A stretch of 64,000 nt of DNA from Bacillota bacterium. Its GTDB lineage: Bacteria > Bacillota > Clostridia > Lachnospirales > Lachnospiraceae. Positions 51,339 through 60,373 of the stretch are shown here, in pieces (position 1 is the first letter of the stretch; every line of letters starts with the position of its first letter). Below the pieces are notes generated by a model. That model made no database searches. It was not told the origin of the DNA and worked only from the letters and a program-made list of their open reading frames with translations. A program made the position numbers and the translations under genes. The stretch is from contig JAEZOB010000009.1 of assembly GCA_023414355.1 (NCBI GenBank), positions 434,001 through 498,000 of the forward strand, given 5' to 3'.

Positions 51339-53129
51339 ATGAATATCAAAGAATACTTAAAGGATCATCAATTGATTGCTGACGGCTCCATGGGGACCTA
51401 TTACAGCAATATTGCCGGTATCCCGGGTGCCGTATCTGAGACGGCTAACTTGACAGATCCTGAAACTATAAAGCGTATCCATAGGGAATATCTGTCCTCG
51501 GGAGCACAGCTTCTCAGGACCAATACCTTTGCTGCCAATCGTACAATGCTTCGATGTAGTACCACGGAGCAGACAGACATCATAAGGAAGGCCTGCGAAC
51601 TGGCAAAGTCCTGCGTGGCAGAGTGGATGAAGGAGAGGACGGAGCAGGTATGGCTTCTGGGTGATATCGGACCATTACCGGAAGATGCCGAGACTCAGGA
51701 ACAGGAGCTTCTGGTAGAGTATCAGCTTATGTGCGATCTGTTTATCGAAGCCGGACTGGACGGCATCCATTTCGAGACCTTCGCTAGCCCATATTATATA
51801 GAAAAGCTTGCACCTTATATTAAAGAGAAGGCACCCGAGATGTTTGTGATGGCAAGCTTCTGCGTGAATAAGAACGGATATACAGCGGCAGGAATCCATG
51901 CCGAACGGATTCTTGACAGGATGAGCTCAGGACTTCTGATTGATGCCTGTGGTCTGAATTGCGGGGTGGGTTCCGGACATATGCTGCAGCTGCTTCAGAA
52001 GATCGCTCTGCCGGCAGAGCGAATGATCTATATTTCCCCGAATGCGGGATATCCTGAGCAGATGCAGAACCGTATGGTGTTTATGGATAATGCGAGATAT
52101 TACTCTGATAATATGGTAGAGATTGCTGCTCTGGGCGTGAATATATTAGGTGGCTGCTGTGGAACGACACCCGAATATATCGCTTCCTTGGTGGATAAAC
52201 TGATGGGAAAGCCAAAACCGACCATAATTCGGAGGGTGCGTTCTACGACTGCGGAGGGCAGTAAGCCTGTCAGGGAGAATGAGTTTCTTCGTTTGATGGG
52301 CGAAGGTAAAAAGGTGATTGCGGTTGAACTTGATCCGCCTTATGATGCCAATATCGATCAAATTATGGAATGTGCCCATGTTGTGAAGAAAAGCGGAGCG
52401 GATATGATTACGTTTGCGGATTCACCGATGGGAAGAAGTCGGGTGGATTCACTGCTGATGGGAATTAAAATAGCGGAAGAGACAGGGCTGAAAGTCATGC
52501 CCCACCTTTGCTGCAGAGACCGTAATATGATTTCCATGCGCTCTATATTATTAGGTGCATACATCCACGGTATCCGTAATTTGCTTCTGGTGACAGGAGA
52601 TCCTGTTCCCGGAGAAAGTCGAACCTCTACCACTGCAGTGTTCGACTATAATTCCATTCAGCTGATGGATTACGTGAAGGAGATGAATGCGGAGCATTTT
52701 GCATCTGATCCGATCTACTTTGGAGGGGCATTAAACCATGGTAGAGGAGTGCTTGATAAGGTAGTGGAGCGAATGCAGCGTAAAATTGATGCCGGATGCC
52801 GATATTTTCTGACGCAGCCCATTTACTCGAGAGAGGATGCTGAGCGGATCAGACAAATTAAGGATCGTGTAGATACTAAGATTTTGTGTGGCATTATGCC
52901 TCTGGTCAGTTACCGAAATGCTTGCTTTATTAAAAATGAGATGGGGCAGATTAACGTACCGGAGGAGATAATTGCAAGATATCGGGCGGATATGTCAAGG
53001 GAGGAAGCGGAAAATGTCGGTGCAGCGATTGCCAAAGAAGTGATCGAATTTCTTGAGCCGATTGCGGACGGTTTTTATTTCATGCTTCCCTTTAACCGTG
53101 TCAGCCTATTGGATAAGATATTACGATAG
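51339..53129 (+). CDS. Bifunctional homocysteine S-methyltransferase / methylenetetrahydrofolate reductase
   Basis: 596 aa. N-terminal homocysteine-binding barrel with Zn ligands C208, C273, C274 (LNCGVG; GGCCGTTPE). From about residue 325 an MTHFR barrel (AVELDPPYDANIDQIM, MITFADSPMGRSR, LLVTGDPVPGESR, QPIYSREDAERI). YitJ-like architecture: makes methyl-THF and may pass methyl to homocysteine. Directly followed, 15 bp later, by a cobalamin-dependent MetH-like gene, so this operon can produce methyl-THF and use it. SD GGGAGA precedes ATG. Confidence 0.93.
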   Translation: MNIKEYLKDHQLIADGSMGTYYSNIAGIPGAVSETANLTDPETIKRIHREYLSSGAQLLRTNTFAANRTMLRCSTTEQTDIIRKACELAKSCVAEWMKERTEQVWLLGDIGPLPEDAETQEQELLVEYQLMCDLFIEAGLDGIHFETFASPYYIEKLAPYIKEKAPEMFVMASFCVNKNGYTAAGIHAERILDRMSSGLLIDACGLNCGVGSGHMLQLLQKIALPAERMIYISPNAGYPEQMQNRMVFMDNARYYSDNMVEIAALGVNILGGCCGTTPEYIASLVDKLMGKPKPTIIRRVRSTTAEGSKPVRENEFLRLMGEGKKVIAVELDPPYDANIDQIMECAHVVKKSGADMITFADSPMGRSRVDSLLMGIKIAEETGLKVMPHLCCRDRNMISMRSILLGAYIHGIRNLLLVTGDPVPGESRTSTTAVFDYNSIQLMDYVKEMNAEHFASDPIYFGGALNHGRGVLDKVVERMQRKIDAGCRYFLTQPIYSREDAERIRQIKDRVDTKILCGIMPLVSYRNACFIKNEMGQINVPEEIIARYRADMSREEAENVGAAIAKEVIEFLEPIADGFYFMLPFNRVSLLDKILR

Positions 53130-53144
53130 AAAGGGTTGGGGACT

Positions 53145-55664
53145 ATGACAAGAGAAGAATTTTCGGAATTAATCAAATCAAAAATTACGATTGTGGACGG
53201 TGCCACCGGAAGTAATCTGCAAAAACGAGGGATGCCTGCCGGTGTATGCCCTGAGGAATGGATCCTCAGTCATCCTGAAGTATGTATCGGGTTACAGAGG
53301 GAGTTTCTGGAGGCAGGCTCGGATATCATACTCGCGCCTACCTTTACAGCGAACCGTATTAAGCTGAAAGAATACGGACAGGAAGATAAAATCAGGGAAA
53401 TGAATGAAGGGCTGGTTGAGATCTCCAAGAAAGCAGTGGAAGAGTATCGCAGCATGACAGAAAATCCCAGAAAAATATATATTGCAGCAGATTTAACAAT
53501 GACCGGGGAGCAGCTTCAGCCTGTGGGAAGCATGCCCTTTGAAGAGCTGGTGGAGGTTTATAAAGAGCAGTTGAGCTATATTCTTCCCACAGGTGTGGAT
53601 CTGGTAGTGGTTGAGACTATGATGAGCCTTCAGGAATGCAGAGCAGCGTTACTTGCAGTGAAGGAGTTCTGTGATCTGCCTGTAGTGATATCCCTTACCT
53701 ACCAGGAAAACGGGAGAACTCTCTATGGGACAGATCCGAAGACTGCGATTATTGTATTGCAGAGTATGGGGGCAGATGCGGTAGGAGTAAACTGCTCCAC
53801 CGGCCCGGATAAGATGGCAGAGATTGTACGTGAGATGAAGCAGTATGCGTATGTCCCGATCATGGCAAAACCCAATGCGGGAATTCCACAACTGGTAGAC
53901 GGTCGTACCCATTTTCCGATGGATCCTGAGGAGTTTTCAGATGGGATGGAGAAGCTACTTGATGCCGGGGCAGATATTGTCGGTGGCTGCTGCGGTACTA
54001 CTCCATTGCATATGAAGTCTCTTGTAGACAGAACGATAGGTAGAACCACGAATATCATCGCCAACTCTCATATCAGGGCGTTAACGACGGAGACCATGAC
54101 AGTTGAGCTTCCTCTGGATGGGCCTTTTCTGGTGGTAGGAGAGCGTATCAACCCTACCGGGAAAAAAGCACTTCAGGCAGGGCTGAAAGCAGGACAGACT
54201 AATCTGGTTGCGGATATGGCGATAGAGCAGGCAGAACTTGGTGCCTCAATTCTGGATGTTAATGTCGGAATGAATGGAATTGATGAAAAGGAGACAATGT
54301 TGCAGGTTATGCAGGAAGCGTTGATATCCGGTAAGCTGCCGCTAAGCATCGATTCGAGCCATATTTCGGTCATCGAAGCCGCTCTTCGTCTGTATCCGGG
54401 GCGTGCATTGATCAATTCCATCTCTTTGGAGAAAGAGAAGTTTGATAAGCTCATTCCTATCGCAAAGAAATATGGGGCGATGTTTATTCTGTTGCCACTA
54501 TCCGATCAGGGTCTGCCTAAGGATATTCAGGAAAAGAAAGAGATCATAGGTAAAATACTGGCGCGGGCACAGGAATTTGGCTTAACGAAGGAAGATATTG
54601 TGGTCGATGGACTGGTGACGACGGTCGGCGCCAATCCGATCGCAGCTAAGGAAGCTTTAGAGACCATTCGTTATTGCAGGCAAGAGCTTGGATTAGCAAC
54701 TATTGTGGGCTTATCCAACATATCCTTTGGCTTGCCGGAACGACAGTTCATTAACAGTACCTTCCTTGCATTTGCTATCCAGACAGGACTTACTATGGCA
54801 ATTGCCAATCCATCTCAAGATCTCCTGATGAATACTTCTCTGGCTGCTGATTTACTTCGTGCAGTGGAGGATGCTCCTCAGCGTTATATTGATAGGGCAG
54901 CGTCTAGACCGACTGTCATTTCTGCCGGTACGGAACCATCCCCCAAGGGAGAACAGGGGAAAGCTGAACAAACAATATCTGACAAGAGTAATCAGGATAC
55001 AGAGAAGCTTCCAGTCAAGACAAACGATAAAGAACAGTCGATTTATCAGGCAATAGTCAAAGGGCAAAAAAAGAATATCGTCTCTCTGGTAGAAGAGGAA
55101 TTGACAGCAACCGGAATATCACCTCAGAAGCTGATTGAGCAGATATTGATCCCAGCCATAAATGAGGTTGGTAGACTTTATGATCGGCAGATTTATTTTC
55201 TTCCTCAGCTGATTGCAGGAGCTGAGACGATGAAGCTGGCGATCGACTACCTCGAGCCTATGCTTCAAGAGGGTGGAAAGGCTGCGGATAAAGGGATTGT
55301 CGTCATAGCAACCGTATCAGGGGACATTCATGATATCGGTAAGAACCTGGTGGCTTTGATGCTTAAGAATTACGGCTATCGCGTCATTGATCTTGGAAAG
55401 GATGTACCGACAGAGAAGATCCTTCATACAGCCAGGGAAGAGAAGGCGGATATCATAGCTCTATCTGCATTGATGACGACTACAATGGTCGAGATGAAGA
55501 AGGTTGTAGATCTTGCAAAAGAAATGGGTGTCACTGCGAAGATTATCATAGGCGGAGCAGTCATCACACAAAGCTATGCCGACGAAATCAGCGCAGATGG
55601 CTATTCGGAGGATGCACAGTCAGCAGTGGAATTGGTAAAGCGTCTTATGGGTGCTCATTCGTAA
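53145..55664 (+). CDS. metH: Cobalamin-dependent methionine synthase lacking reactivation domain
   Basis: 839 aa. Homocysteine domain with Zn ligands C217, C282, C283; pterin-binding barrel (VVGERINPTGKKALQ; DVNVGMNG; SIDSSH; LINSIS); after a polar linker, a four-helix cap and B12-binding Rossmann domain with GDIHDIGKNLV (H729, lower cobalt ligand). The chain ends there, without the AdoMet-binding activation domain of the 1200-residue E. coli enzyme. Truncated forms in anaerobes need a separate activator (family knowledge); the ASKHA/[2Fe-2S] protein at 6848-8488 is a candidate. ATG 53145 chosen over TTG 53136 by spacing from AAGGG. Confidence 0.95.
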   Translation: MTREEFSELIKSKITIVDGATGSNLQKRGMPAGVCPEEWILSHPEVCIGLQREFLEAGSDIILAPTFTANRIKLKEYGQEDKIREMNEGLVEISKKAVEEYRSMTENPRKIYIAADLTMTGEQLQPVGSMPFEELVEVYKEQLSYILPTGVDLVVVETMMSLQECRAALLAVKEFCDLPVVISLTYQENGRTLYGTDPKTAIIVLQSMGADAVGVNCSTGPDKMAEIVREMKQYAYVPIMAKPNAGIPQLVDGRTHFPMDPEEFSDGMEKLLDAGADIVGGCCGTTPLHMKSLVDRTIGRTTNIIANSHIRALTTETMTVELPLDGPFLVVGERINPTGKKALQAGLKAGQTNLVADMAIEQAELGASILDVNVGMNGIDEKETMLQVMQEALISGKLPLSIDSSHISVIEAALRLYPGRALINSISLEKEKFDKLIPIAKKYGAMFILLPLSDQGLPKDIQEKKEIIGKILARAQEFGLTKEDIVVDGLVTTVGANPIAAKEALETIRYCRQELGLATIVGLSNISFGLPERQFINSTFLAFAIQTGLTMAIANPSQDLLMNTSLAADLLRAVEDAPQRYIDRAASRPTVISAGTEPSPKGEQGKAEQTISDKSNQDTEKLPVKTNDKEQSIYQAIVKGQKKNIVSLVEEELTATGISPQKLIEQILIPAINEVGRLYDRQIYFLPQLIAGAETMKLAIDYLEPMLQEGGKAADKGIVVIATVSGDIHDIGKNLVALMLKNYGYRVIDLGKDVPTEKILHTAREEKADIIALSALMTTTMVEMKKVVDLAKEMGVTAKIIIGGAVITQSYADEISADGYSEDAQSAVELVKRLMGAHS

Positions 55665-55788
55665 AGGGATCATGCGATTCACCATACAAAAGTTTTTCAA
55701 GTAATTTTCATGCTTTACTTTATGAGCTGGGACTTGAATGGTTTTCAATTAAGGAATAGACAAAAATACGTTTGTTCTTGATACAAAA

Positions 55789-55842
55789 TGATACGGTGTA
55801 TCAACTATGGTTTCTAGCTTTCCTAGTCGATACACCGTATCA
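55789..55842. terminator. Bidirectional terminator metH/Cys-rich gene
   Basis: 14-bp perfect inverted repeat (55789-55802/55829-55842) with a 26-nt loop between convergent genes, A-rich on the left and T-rich on the right. Confidence 0.75.
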
Positions 55843-55864
55843 GATTCATTTATTTAGCATTTGT

Positions 55865-56080
55865 TTAGAAGAAGCCGCCGCCGCACTGTGTGAGGATTAG
55901 CAGAAGTGGTAAGATGCCTTCTAATCCGCTACCACAACCACAGCCTTTGCTTCCGAATAACCCACAGGAAGAGTTGTTGTTACCTCCACATAAGAAAAGT
56001 ACAAGAAGAAGGGGCAACATATTGCCGAAACAGTTATTGCTGCTTTCACAGCAGGATTGAGATGATAAATTGTTATCCAT
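55865..56080 (-). CDS. Cys/Gly-rich small protein with internal repeat
   Basis: 71 aa: MDNNLSSQSCCESSNNCFG, then two similar hydrophobic units, NMLPLLLVLFLCGGNN and GILPLLLILTQCGGGFF, separated by a Gly/Cys stretch (GLFGSKGCGCGSG). Ten cysteines in 71 residues. GGAGG sits 7 bp before ATG. This type of small high-Cys/Gly protein is often annotated as chorion-like or spore-related in clostridia, but I cannot assign a role. A palindrome (56146-56162) lies 66 bp upstream. Confidence 0.75.
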   Translation of the reverse strand: MDNNLSSQSCCESSNNCFGNMLPLLLVLFLCGGNNNSSCGLFGSKGCGCGSGLEGILPLLLILTQCGGGFF

Positions 56081-56145
56081 ATCTAGGCCTCCAAGAGATT
56101 TTATAATATATCATATGATCAGAAAAAATATAATTACGTCCTTAA

Positions 56146-56162
56146 ATGTGACTAAGTCACAT
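56146..56162. promoter_or_regulatory. 17-bp palindrome with TGTGA/TCACA half-sites
   Basis: ATGTGACT-A-AGTCACAT. The TGTGA/TCACA halves are those of CRP/FNR-type sites but spaced by 5 rather than 6 bp. It lies upstream of the Cys-rich gene (minus) and could control it or the plus-strand cassette at 56.5 kb. Confidence 0.5.
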
Positions 56163-56334
56163 AGCGGAAAAAGGCGAGATAAAGAGATACTAAGTTAATA
56201 TTTTCAGCTGGTAATTACACATTACTTCATATATTTTCTGGTTTAGATTCTCTATGTCAAGGCTTGGGGATTAGGGATAGGTTTGGGGATGGTTGACTCG
56301 GGCTGGGACCTTAATGGGACCATAATTTCTGATT

Positions 56335-56405
56335 ATGAATGTCAATAATAATTTATTGAAAAACGATAAATTATTATTGACATTCATTTTTTGGTATGAT
56401 ATATT
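56335..56405 (+). promoter_or_regulatory. 22-bp palindrome carrying the -35 of the DUF2975 promoter
   Basis: Arms 56335-56356 and 56366-56387 (22 bp, perfect, 9-nt loop), followed by T6. TTGACA (56377-56382) in the right arm is 17 bp from TATATT (56400-56405), so the palindrome overlaps a promoter. The left arm has a mirror-image TTGACA on the minus strand. Either a terminator or an operator on a promoter; the latter is favoured because the XRE gene is just downstream. Confidence 0.6.
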
Positions 56406-56458
56406 GAATACGATTAAATATGAAAAATGTGTATTGTTTATTGAAAAAGTTAATAGAA

Positions 56459-56513
56459 AAAGAACTAGCAAAGAACTAGCAAAGAACTAGAAAAGAACTA
56501 GAAAAGAACTAGA
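56459..56513. repeat. Five tandem 11-bp repeats
   Basis: AAAGAACTAGC x2 then AAAGAACTAGA x3 with a decayed sixth copy, between the promoter and the SD of the DUF2975 gene. The 11-bp period is close to one DNA turn. Confidence 0.92.
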
Positions 56514-56554
56514 AAAGAGTAAAAAGCCAGGAAAAGTGTAGGAGGATTAATGTT

Positions 56555-57004
56555 ATGAGCAAGAACCCATTGGTACGGTTTACGAAGGCTTTATTGGATT
56601 TTATGTTTTACAGCGGAATTATCGTTTGTATTACCGTGCCCATCAGTTTCAGATTCGTCAGCAGATATTATAATGTGTTTGATCGGTTCTACTACCCGTT
56701 TTGTGTGATTTTTATTATTGCCGGTATTTTTGCTCTGGCAATCCTCCGGGAGCTGCGATGTATGTTTAAGACCGTGAGGAAGGGAGATCCCTTTGTAAGA
56801 GAGAATGTCAGATCTCTTAAAAGAATGGGTGTCAGTGCATTTGCTATTTCCGGAATAATGGCAGCACGGCTATTCTTTGTGATAACTCCGGCAGCACTGG
56901 TACTGATCGCTGTGTTTGCTATAGCGGGATTATTCTCCCTTGTGCTATCTCAGGTATTCGATCAGGCTGTAACCTATAAACAAGAAAATGATCTTACGAT
57001 TTAG
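56555..57004 (+). CDS. DUF2975 membrane protein
   Basis: 149 aa with four hydrophobic helices and the family signature between helices 2 and 3 (TVRKGDPFVRENVRSLKRMG). Function unknown. AGGAGG is 9 bp before ATG. The stop is 12 bp before the XRE regulator start, a pairing (DUF2975 plus Cro/C1 HTH) that recurs in Firmicutes. Confidence 0.9.
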   Translation: MSKNPLVRFTKALLDFMFYSGIIVCITVPISFRFVSRYYNVFDRFYYPFCVIFIIAGIFALAILRELRCMFKTVRKGDPFVRENVRSLKRMGVSAFAISGIMAARLFFVITPAALVLIAVFAIAGLFSLVLSQVFDQAVTYKQENDLTI

Positions 57005-57016
57005 GAGGTGCCATGG

Positions 57017-57232
57017 ATGATTGTTGTAAATCTGGATGTCGTTATGGCACAAAGAAAAATCGGACTAACAGAACTGGCAGAGCAGGTGGATATAACCATG
57101 GCGAATCTATCGATATTAAAGAACAATAAAGCAAAAGCAATCCGCTTCAGCACATTGGAAGCGATCTGTAAAGCCCTGAATTGCCAGCCGGGGGAAATAT
57201 TGCAGTATGTAGAGGAAGATCATAAAAAGTAA
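57017..57232 (+). CDS. XRE/Cro-type small HTH regulator (YozG-like)
   Basis: 71 aa, nearly all HTH: MAQRKIGLTELAEQVDITMA, NLSILKNNKAKAIRFSTLEAICKAL, ending in CQPGEILQYV. AGGAGG (57003-57008) overlaps the preceding stop region; ATG 57017 has 8-nt spacing, so GTG 57008 inside the SD is rejected. Co-transcribed with DUF2975 and probably acting on the palindrome upstream (inference). Confidence 0.9.
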   Translation: MIVVNLDVVMAQRKIGLTELAEQVDITMANLSILKNNKAKAIRFSTLEAICKALNCQPGEILQYVEEDHKK

Positions 57233-57265
57233 TCTTGGAGTACAGATAAGGAAATAAAGAAAACA

Positions 57266-57345
57266 AAAAAGATATAGAAAAAAAAGATATAGAAAAAAAA
57301 GATATATAAGATAAAAAAAGATATACAAGACAAAAAGATATAGAA
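57266..57345. repeat. AG-rich imperfect repeats with GATATA core
   Basis: Five or so units built from AAAAAAGATATA with variable ends (period about 14-17 bp) between the XRE gene and the DUF4173-like gene. No coding potential. Strand asymmetry (purines on plus) is marked. Confidence 0.8.
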
Positions 57346-57432
57346 AACAAAGAAGATTAAGAAGGCAAAGAAGACATGCGAGATATCAAGTTAATATAAG
57401 AATATATTTAGTTAAAGGAGGATTTAACATTT

Positions 57433-59061
57433 ATGGAACAATTGAATAATGCTCTTCCCGCTGTTGAGGAAGAGAACCAGGAGGCGGCTGCGAGCATACA
57501 GAAAAGTATGGAATCGCTCCTGCTTAATCAAGTACGCCAAAAATTCGAAGTAACAGGATTGATCAGTTTATGCTTCGGCGTTTTGTTTACTTTCAGCTTT
57601 TATAAAGCAGGATTTGGCATGAATGCACTTTTCTTTACCGGTGTGATGGTCATCTTACTTATTACAGTGATGAAGAAGTTTGCTGTTCCGATGAAGAGGT
57701 CAACTTATCTGTATTATGGAGCCTCCCTAATGCTGGGAGCATCCTCAATGCTGACAGCCAACGGCGATATTCAGGCCTTGAATACCATCGGAACAATCTT
57801 TTTACTTAATTTATCCATCCTTCACCAGCTGCATGAGGATGGTAAGTGGGAGTTTACTGAACATTTCGGGAAAATGATGTCTATGCTTTTTTACGGAATT
57901 GCCGCCATTCCATTACCCTTTGTAGATGGTGTTCGTTATATGAAGAGAACAAGGTTTTTTAAGAATGACAGAGTAAGGAATATGTTTATAGGCATTCTTA
58001 TCTCTATTCCGATCCTGTGGCTCGTAATTGTACTGTTGTCTGGTGCCGACATGCTGTTTTCTGACATGACCTCCAGGATGTTTATGAAGTTTGCTTCCCC
58101 TGAAGTTTTTACGATATTCTTTATGGTTCTGTTTGGATTTATTTCCTGTTATTGCATCCTGTGTGGAGCGATGGCCCAAACCGGTCAGAAAGAGAGAGCC
58201 TCGTATAAGAAGGGAAACTCAGTAACGGCTGAGACTGTCATGTTCCTGATCTGCGTAGTGTATGCAGTATTTTGTGGGTTTCAGATCATATATTTATTTG
58301 CAGGGGGCTTCTTTGCTCTGCCGGAGGGGATCACCTTTTCGGAATATGCAAGGGGAGGGTTCTTTCAGCTATTGGCTGTTACAATGATCAATGTAGTGTT
58401 AATGGTACTGTGTACAACCTTTTTTGAAGAAAGTAAACTACTCCGAATGCTTTTGACCGTGATGACAGCTTGCACTTATATCATGATTTTCTCGGCCGGA
58501 TATCGAATGCTGCTGTATGTAGACGCCTATAAGCTGACCATTCTCAGATTATTTGTGCTGTTGGCATTGCTTATCATCGCCCTGGTTCTTGCGGGAGTAA
58601 TTGCATCGGTTTATAAAAGATCATTTCCCCTCTTTCGCTATAGTGTTGCTGTGATCACGATTTGTTATCTATGCTTCTCGTTAGCCCGACCGGATTACTG
58701 GATTGCAACATATTTAATACAACAGAAGGAGATTTTGGAGGAAGAGGATGCTTTCTTCCTGATGCATGAGCTTTCACTGGATGGTGCACCGGCAATCGTA
58801 CCTTTACTCAATAATAGTAGCAGATGGGATGAAGTGGTGAATAGTACTTTTTCGGAAGATGATAGTTTAAGCTTGTATGAAGAGGTCTCCGACCCTCATG
58901 CGCTTCAAGGGGATTGGACTAGACTGGATTATCAAAGTATTTTTTATTACAAGAAGATTCAACAACAGGATCAGAACAGAGGACTTAGGGATTTCGATAG
59001 TTCAGTGAAACAGGCAAAGCGTATAATGGAGCAAAACCCAATACGATTTTATCGTAATTAA
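57433..59061 (+). CDS. DUF4153/DUF4173-like polytopic membrane protein
   Basis: 542 aa. Soluble N-terminus (about 50 residues), around 11 hydrophobic helices and a 110-residue soluble C-terminus. TFSEYARGGFFQLLAVTMIN matches the signature of DUF4173/DUF4153 proteins. Function unknown. AGGAGG is 9 bp before ATG. Lies downstream of the DUF2975-XRE pair, separated by purine-rich repeats, and may be regulated by the same XRE protein. Confidence 0.85.
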   Translation: MEQLNNALPAVEEENQEAAASIQKSMESLLLNQVRQKFEVTGLISLCFGVLFTFSFYKAGFGMNALFFTGVMVILLITVMKKFAVPMKRSTYLYYGASLMLGASSMLTANGDIQALNTIGTIFLLNLSILHQLHEDGKWEFTEHFGKMMSMLFYGIAAIPLPFVDGVRYMKRTRFFKNDRVRNMFIGILISIPILWLVIVLLSGADMLFSDMTSRMFMKFASPEVFTIFFMVLFGFISCYCILCGAMAQTGQKERASYKKGNSVTAETVMFLICVVYAVFCGFQIIYLFAGGFFALPEGITFSEYARGGFFQLLAVTMINVVLMVLCTTFFEESKLLRMLLTVMTACTYIMIFSAGYRMLLYVDAYKLTILRLFVLLALLIIALVLAGVIASVYKRSFPLFRYSVAVITICYLCFSLARPDYWIATYLIQQKEILEEEDAFFLMHELSLDGAPAIVPLLNNSSRWDEVVNSTFSEDDSLSLYEEVSDPHALQGDWTRLDYQSIFYYKKIQQQDQNRGLRDFDSSVKQAKRIMEQNPIRFYRN

Positions 59062-59160
59062 TCTTACTATAGCAGACAGGTGAGCCGCAATTAATCAGGT
59101 TAGCCTGCCTGCTATTGTCTTATCTTAATAATTATTTAAGATTCATTTTCTCAATTCTAT

Positions 59161-59186
59161 GGTATAATATCGGCAGATATTATACC
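59161..59186 (+). promoter_or_regulatory. Extended -10 promoter within a palindrome
   Basis: Perfect 10-bp inverted repeat with 6-nt centre (59161-59170/59177-59186), each arm containing TATAAT; the left copy is preceded by TG as in extended -10 promoters. Downstream, TGGCAC-GAA-GTGCCA (59214-59228) forms a second hairpin in the predicted leader of the glycosyltransferase gene. Confidence 0.55.
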
Positions 59187-59315
59187 AGTGCCGAACGAAG
59201 AGAGTGCACATCATGGCACGAAGTGCCAAACCATGGACGCTTGCGGACATGGTAAGTTATTTAGAAATAATCAAGGCTGGACTGTATAGATAAATGCAGA
59301 AGAAAGGAATATAGA

Positions 59316-60281
59316 ATGGTACAGGAGACACCTAAGCAAATAGATGAAATCAATACATTACCAAATTATACGATAGATGTAATCATACCGATTTACCATG
59401 CAGATGATAAGCTGGATCGGCTTCTTACTATGCTATACCGTCAGACGGTTAAACCGAATCATGTACTTCTGCTTCATACAATAGAGTATGAGGGACAGAT
59501 TCTGAAACTTCCGGTCATCGAGGGCAGCAATATCACTGTGCATCCTATAACCAAAGCGGAGTTTGACCATGGTGGGACCAGAAAATACGGAGCTTCCTTA
59601 TCCAATGCCGATATCTTGATGTTTATGACTCAGGATGCAGTTCCGGCTGATGAAAATCTGCTCATAAAACTAATGGAAGCCTTCGCTGATCCCTGGGTAT
59701 CTGCAGCTTATGCCAGACAGCTGCCAAATGATAAAGCGGGCTTAGTGGAGCGGTACACCAGAACATTCAACTATCCGAAACACAGTCGGATTAAGACCCA
59801 TGAGGATCTACAGGAGCTTGGGATCAAGACCTTCTTCTGTTCCAATGTCTGCGCGATGTATCGGAACGGAGTCTATCAGAAGCTCGGTGGATTTGTGGAA
59901 AAAACCATTTTTAATGAAGATATGCTTATGGCTGCGGCAATGATTCGCGCGGATTACCGTGTTGCATATGTTGCGGAGGCTAAGGTGGTTCACTCTCATA
60001 AATATACCTATCGTCAGCAGTTTACCCGTAATTTTGATCTTGGTGTATCCCATCGCCAATTTCGGGAGGTCTTCAAAGGAGTGAAGTCAGAATCCGAGGG
60101 AATCAAACTGGTGAAGAATACAATGAAATATTTGTGTGAGAAGAAGAAATATTATCTGATACCTGATTTAATCATCAGCAGCGGCTTCAAGTTCCTGGGG
60201 TATCAATTTGGTAAACGTTATGATAGAATGCCGTTATGGTTGGTGAAGAAGTTTAGCATGAACCGATCCTATTGGAAATGA
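59316..60281 (+). CDS. Family 2 glycosyltransferase, rhamnosyltransferase-like
   Basis: 321 aa. GT-A fold: DVIIPIYHADDKLDRLL, FDHGGTRKYGAS, MTQDAVPADE (DxD position) and FNEDMLMAAAMIRADYRVAYV acceptor region with a His-rich segment (VVHSHKYTYRQQFTRN). The pattern fits dTDP-rhamnosyltransferases. Followed by a second GT2 gene, so a cell-surface polysaccharide step is likely. AAAGGA precedes ATG. Confidence 0.88.
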   Translation: MVQETPKQIDEINTLPNYTIDVIIPIYHADDKLDRLLTMLYRQTVKPNHVLLLHTIEYEGQILKLPVIEGSNITVHPITKAEFDHGGTRKYGASLSNADILMFMTQDAVPADENLLIKLMEAFADPWVSAAYARQLPNDKAGLVERYTRTFNYPKHSRIKTHEDLQELGIKTFFCSNVCAMYRNGVYQKLGGFVEKTIFNEDMLMAAAMIRADYRVAYVAEAKVVHSHKYTYRQQFTRNFDLGVSHRQFREVFKGVKSESEGIKLVKNTMKYLCEKKKYYLIPDLIISSGFKFLGYQFGKRYDRMPLWLVKKFSMNRSYWK

Positions 60282-60373
60282 TAGGATGACCTATAGCCAG
60301 GCCAAACACTTTGTCAGTCTGATGATTTCATTAAACTAATTATTCTAGAAAGCACATTGGGGTGAGGAACAGT

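Noticed and set aside
56459..57345. Short repeats considered as a CRISPR array
   Set aside because: Units are 11-17 bp, contiguous without unique spacers, and no cas genes are present.
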